Shown here in pieces: positions 43,614 through 52,953 of a stretch of 64,000 nt of DNA (the stretch's first letter is position 1; every line of letters starts with the position of its first letter). Origin of the DNA: G963663495 sp963663495 (GTDB taxonomy: Bacteria; Bacteroidota; Rhodothermia; Rhodothermales; Bin80). The stretch spans positions 2,542,001 to 2,606,000 of the forward strand of contig OY760427.1 in NCBI GenBank assembly GCA_963663495.1, written 5' to 3'. A program made the position numbers and the translations under genes. The notes beneath the pieces were generated by a model that saw only the letters and a program-made list of their open reading frames with translations, was not told where the DNA came from and did not search any database.

Positions 43614-44005
43614 TTATGAGGCTGAGGTACCCCCACAAATCTGCATCGTCAGCACTTTCTGGATTCCCTCACCGTTGGCGCTGTTGTGGAAAATCACTTC
43701 GATGGGTTCCGCGCCGCTTGTCCACAAGCGAACCGTAACGAGACCAGCCATCGTGCCGCCGAACTCAACCGCAAACTTGCGACCTTAGAGAGCGGCACCG
43801 TGATGTAGTTCTTCTTGGTTCCGGTTATGCCCTTCTTATCAATGGTGAGAATGCGGCGGTCGGTGACGATGAACAAGTCCCGAATTGTCTTGCAGGCGTA
43901 CTCGACAGGCTCGCCGTCCGCCAGTACATGAGCGTAATCCGCCTGCACTCGTGCAGTATCAATACCCCCGTACATCTCCGATAGCGTCTTCGAAATACTG
44001 CCCAT
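43614..44005 (-). pseudogene. Bacterial PH-domain protein (bPH_1 type), frameshifted
   Basis: The first ~85 residues (MGSISKTLSEMYGG, ADGEPVEYACKTIRDLFIVTDRRILTID split over the same strand, then VPLSKVAS) match the small bacterial PH-domain family. After VAS the listed frame turns into unlike sequence, whereas the next frame continues as family-like FAVEFGGTMAGLVTVRLW and so on to a TAA at 43616-43614. Restoring one T near 43773-43778 would reconnect them into a full ~130-residue protein. This is a true frameshift or an assembly error. AGGGG lies just before its ATG. It sits between leuB and leuA without an evident metabolic role. Confidence 0.7.
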
Positions 44006-44084
44006 AATGCCCCTGAATAATGCTAATTGATCAAACGAGAATGAAAAGGCAGTTAAGGTCGCCTTGAATCCCCCTTTGGTGTAC

Positions 44085-45158
44085 CTATATCGCTGACGGG
44101 TTTACATGCATCGCCGCCATACGTTGCAGCACGACACTTGCTACTTCCCTGGTTGAAGCGCTCCCTCCCAGATCTCGGGTGAGTACGCCTCGGTTGATGG
44201 CCTCCGTGACTCCGCTACGGACCTGATGTGCGGCTGATGCCTCTCCTAAATGGTCCAGCATCATTGCCGCACTCAATATCGCCCCCATGGGGTTGGCAAT
44301 GCCCTTTCCGGCGATGTCCGGTGCACTACCGTGGACCGGCTCAAACAGGCCTGCGCTGCCGCCAACGCTCGCCGATGGCAGTACGCCCAGGGAGCCGGGC
44401 AGCGTTGCGGCAAGGTCGGAGAGAATATCGCCAAACAGGTTGGCCGTCACGACCACATCAAACCGGCGCGGGTCCAGCACCATTTGCATTGCCGCGTTAT
44501 CCACGTACAAGTCTGCGAGCTCAATTTGGTCAAACTCCTCACTATGTAATGCGTGCACGGTGTCACGCCATAGTCGCGAAACCTCCAGAACATTGGACTT
44601 ATCCACCGATGTTACACTTCCGTTACGTGCTTCGGCGAGCCGGAAGGCAATCCGTGCAATGCGGATTATCTCTTCCCTATCGTACCGCATCGTATTGATC
44701 GCCGTGCCGTTGGCATTGCCCCTGGGCTCACCGAAGTAAATCCCTCCGGTCAACTCGCGGACAATCACCATGTCTGCGCCTGCCGATGTTGCTACCGGTG
44801 AAAGTCTACCCAAGGCATCCGGGACGCTGATAGGACGCAGGTTCGCGTAAGCATCAAGAAGCTTCCGCAGAGACAACAACCCTGCCTCACAGCGCCTAGG
44901 TCCCGTCTCATGGTCCCATTTTGGGCCTCCAACAGCTCCAAGCAGGACCGCGTCGGTATCCGTGCAGGCTGCCCGCGTGGCTGCGGGCAGCGGATCTCCG
45001 GTTGCATCCAAGGCCTCCCCTCCCACCAGATGAAAAGCGAAGTCCATCGAAAAGTCGAAGGCCTCTGCCGCACCCTGCAAGATACGCACGGCTTCTCCTG
45101 TAACCTCGGGTCCTACTCCGTCTCCGGGTAGGACGACAACATTGTACGCGCGGCTCAA
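44085..45158 (-). CDS. leuB: 3-isopropylmalate dehydrogenase
   Basis: 357 residues, the usual length for bacterial LeuB. It oxidises 3-isopropylmalate with NAD to 2-ketoisocaproate, and 3-methylmalate in the citramalate route. VVLPGDGVGPEVTGEAV at the start, VRELTGGIYFGEPRG near residue 133, VDKSNVLEVSRLWR near 190 and FEPVHGSAPDIAGKGIANPMG near 270 are intact. It starts six bases after ilvC ends, so it belongs to the same transcript. Confidence 0.97.
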   Translation of the reverse strand: MSRAYNVVVLPGDGVGPEVTGEAVRILQGAAEAFDFSMDFAFHLVGGEALDATGDPLPAATRAACTDTDAVLLGAVGGPKWDHETGPRRCEAGLLSLRKLLDAYANLRPISVPDALGRLSPVATSAGADMVIVRELTGGIYFGEPRGNANGTAINTMRYDREEIIRIARIAFRLAEARNGSVTSVDKSNVLEVSRLWRDTVHALHSEEFDQIELADLYVDNAAMQMVLDPRRFDVVVTANLFGDILSDLAATLPGSLGVLPSASVGGSAGLFEPVHGSAPDIAGKGIANPMGAILSAAMMLDHLGEASAAHQVRSGVTEAINRGVLTRDLGGSASTREVASVVLQRMAAMHVNPSAI

Positions 45159-45164
45159 AGTGTA

Positions 45165-46190
45165 TTACGCCGCCACGGGTTCTTCCTGCGGCACTTCTGC
45201 CCGCCGCAGCCAACTCATCATTTTGCGCAACTTTTTGCCAACAACTTCAACCGGATGATGCCGGGTTCGTGATCGGAGTCGATTAAAGTTGCGGTATCCG
45301 GATTCGCATTCGTTGATCCATTCCTCGGCGAAGGCGCCCGTCTGTATCTCATCCAGTATGCGGCGCATTTCCTGTTTAACCGTACTGTTAACCACGCGTG
45401 CTCCGCGCGTGTAGTTGCCATACTCAGCGGTGTCGCTGATGCTGTAATTCATATACTCCAGCCCGCCTTCATAATACAGGTCAACGATGAGTTTCAGCTC
45501 GTGCAGGACCTCAAAATACGCGAGCTCGGGGGGATATCCGGCCTCTACCAGCGTTTCAAACCCGGCCTGAATGAGACCCTGAGAGCCTCCGCACAGGACT
45601 GCCTGTTCTCCAAACAGGTCGGTTTCTGTCTCGTCTTTAAAGGTGGTTTCGATCACGCCAGCCCGCGTACCGCCAATGGCATCGGCATAGCTGAGCGCAA
45701 TGTCCAGCGCATTACCGGTGGAGTTCTGGGCTACCGCAACCAGGCACGGCGTGCCGATGCCTTCGGTGTAGGTACGGCGAACCAGGTGTCCGGGTGACTT
45801 GGGCGCCACCATAAACACATCCACCCCCTCAGGAGGATTTATCTGACCGTAATGAACATTGAAGCCATGTCCGAAGGCCAGCGCGTTGCCCGGACGCATA
45901 CGATGCGCGATCTGCGCATCGTACACCCGCTTCTGGTCCTGATCAGGGATAAGAATCATGACCACGTCTCCCCAGGCCGCCGCCTCTTCGATGCCCAAAG
46001 TCATAAGTCCGTGGCGCTCTGCCTCCGCTTTGGAAGCGGACCCATCCCGCAGGCCGACAGCCACTGTGATGCCGCTTTCATACAGATTCAGTGCATGGGC
46101 ATGCCCCTGGCTGCCATACCCTATAATCGCCACCTTCTTGCTACGAATAATGGCGCCGTCCGCGCCATAATGAATTTTCATACCTGCCAC
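45165..46190 (-). CDS. ilvC: Ketol-acid reductoisomerase (class I)
   Basis: A 341-residue short-form enzyme with one knotted C-terminal domain. The Rossmann motif is VAIIGYGSQGHAHALNL, with GLRDGSASKAEAERHG in the cofactor-selecting loop. Ser residues in that loop suggest NADPH use. MVAPKSPGHLVR and TFKDETETDLFGEQAVLCGG (Mg-binding Asp/Glu) follow. A start at the second Met (46181) is possible. It lies 17 bases after ilvN and converts acetolactate and acetohydroxybutyrate to dihydroxy acids for Val/Leu and Ile. Confidence 0.97.
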   Translation of the reverse strand: MAGMKIHYGADGAIIRSKKVAIIGYGSQGHAHALNLYESGITVAVGLRDGSASKAEAERHGLMTLGIEEAAAWGDVVMILIPDQDQKRVYDAQIAHRMRPGNALAFGHGFNVHYGQINPPEGVDVFMVAPKSPGHLVRRTYTEGIGTPCLVAVAQNSTGNALDIALSYADAIGGTRAGVIETTFKDETETDLFGEQAVLCGGSQGLIQAGFETLVEAGYPPELAYFEVLHELKLIVDLYYEGGLEYMNYSISDTAEYGNYTRGARVVNSTVKQEMRRILDEIQTGAFAEEWINECESGYRNFNRLRSRTRHHPVEVVGKKLRKMMSWLRRAEVPQEEPVAA

Positions 46191-46207
46191 GTTTCTACGG
46201 TAAAGGA

Positions 46208-46783
46208 TTAGTCGGGAAATGCATCACGCTTCATGGCAACACGACCACTGCGAGCGACTTCGGTGATCCCATGAGGGCGCATCATGTTGATAAAGGCATC
46301 AATCTTGTTGGAGGGGCCTGTCAGTTCAAAAGTGAACGCGGTGCGTGTGATATCAACCACCTTCCCCCTGAACACGGCACTTATGTCCATGATCTCAGCT
46401 CGTGACTCGGGTTTGTATTCCACCTTTACGAGGCACAGCTCACGTTCTACGTAATTGGTGTCCGACAAATTCTCAACCGCGATGGTATCAACCAAGCGGC
46501 TGAGCTGTCTCAGGATTTGGGAAATGATTCTGTCATTGCCCGTAGTAACAATATTCATCCGGGAAACCGTGCCATCGTCGGTCTCCCCTACAGCGATGCT
46601 TTCGATGTTGAATCCGCGTGCGGAGAACATGTTGACCACGCGAATGAAGGCACCGATAGAATTTTCAACCAGTACAGTAATCGTATGCTGGCTGACCAGT
46701 TCGTCCTCTTCCGGCTCAATAGGATCGCCGGCCGCTCGCTTCCGAATGATTTGCTGCGGGGTAAGGATCAGCGTCTTATCCAT
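46208..46783 (-). CDS. ilvN: Acetolactate synthase regulatory subunit
   Basis: The start is ATG 46783 (MDKTLILTPQQII), eight bases after the ilvB stop and preceded by AGGGG. A reading from 46927 overlaps ilvB and encodes unlike sequence. The 191-residue product has an N-terminal ~30-residue extension, then the ACT domain HTITVLVENSIGAFIRVVNMFSARGFNIESIAVG. A second ACT-like domain carries VERELCLVKVEY and MMRPHGITEVARSGRVAM. It binds valine and stimulates IlvB in the family. Whether it is called IlvN or IlvH is a naming matter. Confidence 0.94.
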   Translation of the reverse strand: MDKTLILTPQQIIRKRAAGDPIEPEEDELVSQHTITVLVENSIGAFIRVVNMFSARGFNIESIAVGETDDGTVSRMNIVTTGNDRIISQILRQLSRLVDTIAVENLSDTNYVERELCLVKVEYKPESRAEIMDISAVFRGKVVDITRTAFTFELTGPSNKIDAFINMMRPHGITEVARSGRVAMKRDAFPD

Positions 46784-46791
46784 GGCAGCCC

Positions 46792-48600
46792 CTATACGAA
46801 GGAATCGGGTGTCAGGCGTTCGGTTATCATTTCTCCCGTCGCGGCACCGGCGGGAACCATGGGAAAGACCATTTCCTCCTTCGCCACGTTGAACTCCATT
46901 AGCGCCGGTCGATCTGTAACCTTCCATGCCTGATCAATGATGGCGCGGGCTTCCTCGCGCGTCTCCGCGCGCAACCCCACACAATGGTTCGCCTCAGCCA
47001 GTTTTACAAAATCCGGATTGGTGTCAGACAGATCTGTGTGGCTATACCGCTCCTGATGAAACAATTCCTGCCATTGGCGCACCATCCCCAGGAAGCGATT
47101 GTTTATTACGGCAAGCTTCAGCGGCAACTTGTGCGCGGCCGCGACGCTCATCTCCTGCGCATTCATTACAAAGCCTCCATCGCCGCTGATGCATACAACC
47201 GGCCGGTCGGACCCTAATTCGCGTAGTCCGAAGGCTGCTCCCATGGCGGCGGGCATGCCGAATCCCATAGTGCCAAGCCCACCTGAGGTGATATGGGTTC
47301 GGGGGTGAAGAAACTTGAAATATTGTGCTGTCCACATCTGGTGCTGCCCGACATCCGTTACGACCACTGCATCGCCCTGTGTCTTGTCGCGCAGTTGCTC
47401 TATCACGTACTGGGCGCGCAGCTTGCTATCGCTTTCGTAGGCCAATGGGCATTGCTGCCGCCATCCGGCTATTTCCTTCAGCCAGCCGCTGGTATCCAAA
47501 GGCGCAATCATACTCTCCAGTTTCTGCAGTACCGGGCGGACATGCCCCAGTATTGCGCAATCTGCAAACACATTCTTGGAAATGCACGATTGGTCGATCT
47601 CAATATGAATCACTTGGGCATGCGGTGCCCAGGAGTCCAGCTTTCCTGTCACGCGGTCATCAAAGCGCGCACCAACCGCGATTATCAGGTCAGCGTGTTG
47701 AATGGCCTGATTGGCCCACCAAGTGCCATGCATTCCCAGCATCCCCAGTGAAAGTGGATCATTCTCCGGGAATGCGCCCAACCCGTGCAGCGTCGTCGTA
47801 ACAGGGATGCCGCCCCTCCGGGCTATGCGTGTCAGTAGTGCTGAGGCATCTCCCCCGATGGCGCCTCCACCCGCATAGATGATTGGCCGCCGAGACTGCG
47901 CTATCATGGTGGACGCCCGAGCGATCTTGTCGGTGCGTCCGTCGGCAGGAACGGAATAACCGCGCATCTTCACCTCGGTGGGATACCTGAATGTCGTTTC
48001 TGCCAAAAGCACATCCTTTGGCAAGTCTACGAGTACCGGCCCGGGCCGCCCGGTACGCGCGATATGGTATGCCTCCCGGATCGTATTGGCAAGATCCCTG
48101 ACATCCCGTACAAGGTAACTATGCTTGGTGATGGAGCGTGTAACGCCCACAGCGTCGCACTCCTGGAAGGCGTCGTTGCCTATGAGATGCGTTGGAACCT
48201 GCCCCGTAAAGACTACGATCGGGACCGAGTCCATGTAGGCGTCAGCTATTCCGGTCACCGTATTTGTAGCACCCGGGCCGCTGGTCACCAGCACCGTTCC
48301 CACTCTGCCTGTTGCCTTGGCGTAGCCTTCTGCCGCATGGGTTCCCCCCTGCTCATGCCGTACCAGGATGTGCTGGAATCCCGGTTTGATGCGCGCCATC
48401 TCGTCATATATCTTGATGACGGCACCGCCCGGGTGCCCGAAAACAATCTTTACCCCCTCCGCATCCAGCGCGCGCAAGAATATCTCGGCTCCGGACACGG
48501 GACGCAATAGCTCCTCCACTTCCAGGCCATGGGTCGGTACCTCCGTAGCGAGGGTATCGGCCAACGTAACTTTGGTATGAGCATCGTAAACCATCGGCAT
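46792..48600 (-). CDS. ilvB: Acetolactate synthase catalytic subunit
   Basis: The start is taken as ATG 48600 (MPMVYDAHTKV). The frame is open to 48768 but that part covers the leader hairpin and is unlike the family. The 602-residue ThDP enzyme shows GHPGGAVIKIYDEM and the catalytic Glu in VRHEQGGTHAAEGYAKATG, SGPGATNTVTGIADAYMDS, FAD-domain GARFDDRVTGKL, and the ThDP motif CISGDGGFVMNAQEM...VINNRFLGMVRQWQ. It has a ~35-residue N-terminal extension before the core. It makes acetolactate and acetohydroxybutyrate and is the first gene of the branched-chain operon. Confidence 0.95.
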   Translation of the reverse strand: MPMVYDAHTKVTLADTLATEVPTHGLEVEELLRPVSGAEIFLRALDAEGVKIVFGHPGGAVIKIYDEMARIKPGFQHILVRHEQGGTHAAEGYAKATGRVGTVLVTSGPGATNTVTGIADAYMDSVPIVVFTGQVPTHLIGNDAFQECDAVGVTRSITKHSYLVRDVRDLANTIREAYHIARTGRPGPVLVDLPKDVLLAETTFRYPTEVKMRGYSVPADGRTDKIARASTMIAQSRRPIIYAGGGAIGGDASALLTRIARRGGIPVTTTLHGLGAFPENDPLSLGMLGMHGTWWANQAIQHADLIIAVGARFDDRVTGKLDSWAPHAQVIHIEIDQSCISKNVFADCAILGHVRPVLQKLESMIAPLDTSGWLKEIAGWRQQCPLAYESDSKLRAQYVIEQLRDKTQGDAVVVTDVGQHQMWTAQYFKFLHPRTHITSGGLGTMGFGMPAAMGAAFGLRELGSDRPVVCISGDGGFVMNAQEMSVAAAHKLPLKLAVINNRFLGMVRQWQELFHQERYSHTDLSDTNPDFVKLAEANHCVGLRAETREEARAIIDQAWKVTDRPALMEFNVAKEEMVFPMVPAGAATGEMITERLTPDSFV

Positions 48601-48688
48601 GGCGTCAGTAGCGATTGCGACGGGTAAAGTTAAGCACGGGTATACTACTACGGGCGCAGACGGTGCCCAACAACATTCCGGCGTTTGC

Positions 48689-48729
48689 AAAAAACTACGG
48701 TTCGAGCGAGTCCTGCGCCTCGCTCGAAC
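48689..48729 (-). terminator. Terminator/attenuator-like hairpin upstream of ilvB
   Basis: On the minus strand GTTCGAGCGAG-loop-CTCGCTCGAAC is a perfect 11-bp stem (48729-48719 with 48710-48700), followed after five bases by TTTTTT (48694-48689). It lies ~90 bases before the ilvB start in the direction of transcription. It could attenuate the operon or stop transcription arriving from the TnpB element. No leader peptide rich in Ile/Val/Leu was convincing before it. Confidence 0.55.
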
Positions 48730-48780
48730 ACTGTTGCTGTTCCTTGGTATCTGTCCGGTGAAGCACATTTAAACGAGGCC

Positions 48781-49152
48781 ATAAATCACGCGTACAGTGA
48801 TCAGTCCTGCCAATAAGACTGCCTACTGCCGGAACATGAGTTCGATCGTGGTACGATGCGTGCGGTATTGGATGATAGGATTGGCGCGTTTAGGTCGTTA
48901 CGCACGCGTGGAAGGTTAGCATACCTGCAGATGGTACGCTTGAATCCGCTACCGCGGTGTCAGCGCGTGCAAAAAGGGCTCATATAGGCTGTTCAGTAAG
49001 GAGAAACGTGCCTGAATCTGCCTGCAACACGGCAACGACACCGTAGTAATCGCGCGTGCAGGTCTTTGCGGGCTTAGCAAGCGCCGCAAGAAGTCCCCAA
49101 TTCTTTGGTACGCAATCAGGGCTGTCAGAACGAGCATAGTATCATTAGGGAA
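48781..49152. other. Intergenic stretch between ilvB leader and TnpB element 2
   Basis: No supported gene. One 62-codon minus-strand frame at 48949-49137 has no ribosome site and no recognisable motif. Promoters for the ilv operon may lie at its left end. Confidence 0.5.
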
Positions 49153-49254
49153 TTATATACGTGAGTGACCAACTGTACACAGTGAGGCACTAGTATCAAT
49201 TTCACGGGTCATAGGGGTCGGTAACCCGAACGCCCCTCGCCGTGCAGAAGCCCC
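49148..49254 (-). ncRNA. Candidate omega-RNA/right end of TnpB element 2
   Basis: Carries the same GGGGCGTTCGGGTTACCGACCCC block and the same terminal CACTCACGTA-x-ATAATTCCC as element 1. Conservation of this end while both proteins are dead suggests the RNA or DNA end matters for mobilisation in trans. Confidence 0.4.
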
Positions 49255-50402
49255 AATCCCGGAGGCCAGTATGTTTGCAGCCGCATTCAGGTCTGCATGA
49301 TCCGCATATCCACAGGACATACACGTGAATTTGCTCCGAATCTTACCGTTACTCGCTTCTGTGTGCCCACACACAGAACACCGCTGACTGGTATAGGCAG
49401 CGGTAACCTTTATCACCTTGCGGCACTTATAGCCCAGCATCTGATCCAGCTGGCCCCAACCTGTTCGCAGTATCCCACGGTTGAGGCCAGATTTCTGTCT
49501 GACGTTTGTGCCAAAGCTCTCCATCGTCCCCTTAGCTGAACGTGTCATCGCTTTGATCTTCAGGTCCTCCAGTATTACCGTTGAGGAGCATTTGGCAATA
49601 CTGCGACTTACCTGGTGGTTCGCATTCTTGAGGACGTTAGCACGCTTGCGCTGTATGCGGGCGATTCTATGCTTCCGCCTGTTACGACGGTTGGAGCCTT
49701 TCTTCTGTCTCGCCAGTCTTCGCTGATGCCGCTTCAACTTGGCATCAAGACGCTTCGTATCCGGTTGTCTGATAATGCTTGTATCGCCCTCTGTGGAGAC
49801 CGTAGCGACCTGCCCGCAATTACGGTCAATGCCTACAGCACCGCCGGTATCCTCTATTACAGGTGCCTCCATCTTGTAGCAGATGACAGCATACCCTTTG
49901 CCGGCGTTCTTCTTTACCGTGGCTTTGACGGGTATACTATCAGGGTACGGGTTGCCTCCCGCCTGCGGAGCGCTATATATCCCACTTTCGGGATATACAG
50001 CTTGCCATCCCGAACCCTTACGTTATCCGGGATCGTGAACGAAGGCGTACTACCACGTCTGGAATGGAATCTCGGTCTTCTCTTACCTTCCTTGAAGAAT
50101 GCCTTCCATGCATCCGCCTGATATTTCAATGTGTATCTAACGACACCAAAGGAGTATTCAGGTAGCCACTCGACCGTACGGCGCAGCGCCGTGAACCGCT
50201 TCCCCAGCGAGAAGAAGCGTACCGAGGGCGGCTTCTCTCCAGCCTCTTTCGCTTTCCTGTACGCCTCGCTCTGCACTGCGAGGATGGCATTCTACACAAA
50301 CCTACACGCACCCGCTAATCCAGCAAGGTGCTTGGCGTTACTCCGACTTCCGGGCAACAGGCTGTATGTGATATTGCGGTATGCACTAACCGTTTCGGGC
50401 AT
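49153..50402 (-). pseudogene. TnpB-type nuclease, inactivated (copy 2)
   Basis: Compared with copy 1 the reading starts at ATG 50402 (MPETVSAYRNITYSLLPG). It is broken by TAG at 50294-50292, where copy 1 has Trp in RFVWNAIL, and by a one-base frameshift near 49958-49964 inside the RRKGGNPYPD region. The three RuvC residues are intact here (GIDRN, LEDL, HADLNAAANIL), and so is the zinc finger (CSVCGHT...CMSCGY). The lesions differ from those of copy 1, so the two copies decayed independently. Confidence 0.9.
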
Positions 50403-50772
50403 GGCACTGTGGTATATAACTTTCTAATATATGGCAATTATATAGCATGAATACCCACGTGTTGAGTTATTTGAAATACTTGCAGTGGTTTCGTGAAAAG
50501 CGGGAACTGATTATGAAAAACTGGCGAAAGCCATCCTGTCTTTACCACCCAAGCACAAAAAGTAATTCCTGCGAAAACGCGTGGCACTCAGCCATATAAC
50601 TCCCTTTCGTTACACTGCTCTACCAGTGGAAACATCTCTTCCGCCGTACGTTTGGGCGGTACCATGCGATCTGGGGTCTGGGTTCTCACGTCTACGGGTA
50701 AGCTCCCCAGAACCCGTCACCTAATCAAGACGCAGTTCACCGCACGCTTACGTTCGTTGGATCACTTCATTC
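50403..50772. other. Intergenic stretch, left flank of TnpB element 2
   Basis: The AT-rich first ~60 bases are probably the left end of the TnpB element. The rest up to the NHL-protein stop shows no supported gene. GGGTTCT...AGAACCC at about 50688-50718 can pair but is not a tRNA. Confidence 0.45.
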
Positions 50773-51657
50773 TCACTGCATCATTTTCAAATCATCTACA
50801 ACCAGCAGCCGTGTAGAAGTCAACAGAAAGAGCTTGCCATCGGCAAACTGCGCATCTACGAGCCCCTCCCCTACGTGTACGTTTACATCGTACCGTTCTG
50901 CATCTCCAAGCGGATACGCAATGATCAACTTCGGGTGCACCACCCACAAGTAAGAAGAATCAACCGAGAGTGCGCGTGGCTCTGCTAATTGGCCGCGTTC
51001 AATGCTCCTAACGAAGCCTCCAAAGTGGTCATACACCATAATCGCTTTGGCGTCTGCGTCTGCAACGAAGACATGGTTACCATTTACAGCTAGCGCCACG
51101 GGATCCTTCAGTGTCCCTCCTGCACTCCCAAAGCCCCCCACGACGAGCACGGGGCGCCGCAGTGCATCCCACTTCAGCACAACGCGGCTCTCCGACTCAA
51201 TGACGAAAATTTCATTAGAGTGGCTGATTGCTACGGCAAGCGGTAGTCCATCCCCGGGCCCATTGGATGCTGGACCCAGGAAAGCATCGGCTCTATGGAC
51301 CGGCAGGGTCTCGGTGTGCAGGTTCGCTCTGGTGAAGCGCTGCAGGCGCCCATTACGCCGATCTGCCACCACTACCATTAAACCGTTGGTCGGATCAACA
51401 TCGGTGGGCTCATGAAACAGTCCGTGGTCAGTACCAACCCCGCCAATCTTACCCAGTGCCGCCCCGTCCGGTGCAAGGATTTGCACCACATCCTGGCCGG
51501 CATCCGCCACATAGAGCGTGCCTCCGGGATCAATTGCAAGTGCCCGCGCATCAGCGAACTGCGCAATCAGGGTCCCTCCTACCACGACCGTATCAGGTCT
51601 AGGTGATCCGGGCGGCGAGGCAGAAGCTGCAAAAAGCAGAAACGCTACAAGGTGCAT
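50773..51657 (-). CDS. NHL-repeat exported protein
   Basis: 294 residues with an N-terminal signal (LVAFLLFAASASPPG). The body has NHL-type units: ARALAIDPGGTLYVADAGQDVVQIL, PTDVDPTNGLMVVVADRRNGRLQRF, PLAVAISHSNEIFVIESESRVVLKW, DPVALAVNGNHVFVADADAKAIMVYD and a last degenerate one. This predicts a five- to six-bladed beta-propeller outside the cytoplasm, likely a binding scaffold. It starts three bases after the purD stop, so it shares that transcript. No enzymatic residues were recognised. Confidence 0.8.
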   Translation of the reverse strand: MHLVAFLLFAASASPPGSPRPDTVVVGGTLIAQFADARALAIDPGGTLYVADAGQDVVQILAPDGAALGKIGGVGTDHGLFHEPTDVDPTNGLMVVVADRRNGRLQRFTRANLHTETLPVHRADAFLGPASNGPGDGLPLAVAISHSNEIFVIESESRVVLKWDALRRPVLVVGGFGSAGGTLKDPVALAVNGNHVFVADADAKAIMVYDHFGGFVRSIERGQLAEPRALSVDSSYLWVVHPKLIIAYPLGDAERYDVNVHVGEGLVDAQFADGKLFLLTSTRLLVVDDLKMMQ

Positions 51658-51660
51658 TCG

Positions 51661-52935
51661 CTAGCGCCTGATGCCTCTATATCCAATATCGGACCGAAAA
51701 AACGAATCTTCAAAGCTGATGCAGCGAACACCTTCGTATGCGCGCTCAAGTGCACCTGCAAGCCCGGGTGCGATTCCCGTCACGCCGAGGACACGTCCCC
51801 CAGAGGTGACGACTCTTCCTGCCTTATCTGCAGCAGTTCCTGCGTGGTACACAGTTACCCCCGGAATTGATGCTACGGAGGCTAGCCCCTGTACGGGAAT
51901 GCCTTTCCGATAAGAGCTTGGATAGCCACCAGAAGCCATCACTACACATGCCGCGGACATGGCAGGAACTTCAACGTTATAAGAACCGAGTCGGCCCTCT
52001 GTCAGCCTCACAAAAACCTCCAACAGGCTCTCCCCCACCAGTGGCAATACGACCTGAGCTTCAGGATCACCGAACCGGCAATTGTACTCCACCACCTTCG
52101 GCCCTTGTGCTGTTATCATGAGTCCCACATAAAGACATCCTTTATAGCGGCGTCCCTCCTGCGCAAGCCCTAACAGTGTCGGTTCAACGATGGTGCTGAT
52201 TACCTTCTCAAGCAGCGAGCTGTCCAACACCGGCGCGGGGGCATAGGCACCCATCCCCCCGGTGTTCGGGCCGGTATCGGCTTCCCCGACGCGCTTATGG
52301 TCTTGTGCGGGGGCTAAGACCATATAGTCATCGCCATCGGTCAAGACGAAGATACTGGCCTCCTCTCCATCCATGAATTCCTCTATCACGACTTTTGCAC
52401 CGGCATCACCAAACAAGCGACCGACCAGCATGCTCTTGAGCGACTCCAACGCTTCTTCTTCCGTGGCGCAGACATGGGCTCCTTTTCCAGCGGCCAGGCC
52501 GCTGGCCTTCACTACCAGTGGAGCTCCCGCCTTCCGCACATAATCAGCGGCAGGCTTGAATGCGTCAAATACTGCAAAGTCTGCACCCGGAATTCCGTGG
52601 CGATTCATGAAGGCACGTGCAAAGGCCTTGCTGCCTTCGACTAGCGCGGCATCTCTGGTGGGTCCTACTACCGGCATGCGGGCCTCGTCGAATGCATCGA
52701 CGATACCTCGTACCAGAGGTAGTTCAGGTCCGACGATGGTCAGGTTTATGCGATTAGTCTTCGCAAAGTTGGTCAGGCCATCAATGTCGCCTGCCGGAAT
52801 TGACACGTTTACGCCCAGGTCTCCTGTACCTGCGTTTCCGGGAGCGACAAACAGTTCCACCTTTTCCTGGCTGCTCTGCAGCCAGTATGCCAAGGCATGT
52901 TCTCTGCCACCGCCACCTACAATGAGAATTCGCAC
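51661..52935 (-). CDS. purD: Phosphoribosylamine-glycine ligase
   Basis: 424 residues, GTG start at 52935 with AGGGG about six bases upstream, 18 bases after mutS. An ATP-grasp enzyme of purine synthesis that joins glycine and phosphoribosylamine. ILIVGGGGREHALAYWL opens the protein. VKASGLAAGKGAHVC near residue 140, EASIFVLTDGDDYMVL, and NTGGMGAYAPAPVLD and YNCRFGDPEAQVVLPLV further on are family signatures for ATP and metal binding. No anomalies were seen. Confidence 0.97.
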   Translation of the reverse strand: MRILIVGGGGREHALAYWLQSSQEKVELFVAPGNAGTGDLGVNVSIPAGDIDGLTNFAKTNRINLTIVGPELPLVRGIVDAFDEARMPVVGPTRDAALVEGSKAFARAFMNRHGIPGADFAVFDAFKPAADYVRKAGAPLVVKASGLAAGKGAHVCATEEEALESLKSMLVGRLFGDAGAKVVIEEFMDGEEASIFVLTDGDDYMVLAPAQDHKRVGEADTGPNTGGMGAYAPAPVLDSSLLEKVISTIVEPTLLGLAQEGRRYKGCLYVGLMITAQGPKVVEYNCRFGDPEAQVVLPLVGESLLEVFVRLTEGRLGSYNVEVPAMSAACVVMASGGYPSSYRKGIPVQGLASVASIPGVTVYHAGTAADKAGRVVTSGGRVLGVTGIAPGLAGALERAYEGVRCISFEDSFFRSDIGYRGIRR

Positions 52936-52953
52936 GTCAGCCCCTGATCCGCT

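Noticed and set aside
44046..44065. Weak hairpin AAGGC...GCCTT downstream of leuB
   Set aside because: Five-base stem with a ten-base loop; too weak to call a terminator, and the operon continues.
48949..49137. 62-codon minus-strand ORF
   Set aside because: No ribosome site, no motif, no coupling to a neighbour; probably chance.
50447..50599. 50-codon plus-strand ORF beside TnpB element 2 (possible tnpA remnant)
   Set aside because: No HUH or Tyr motif and no ribosome site; lies in the element's presumed left end.
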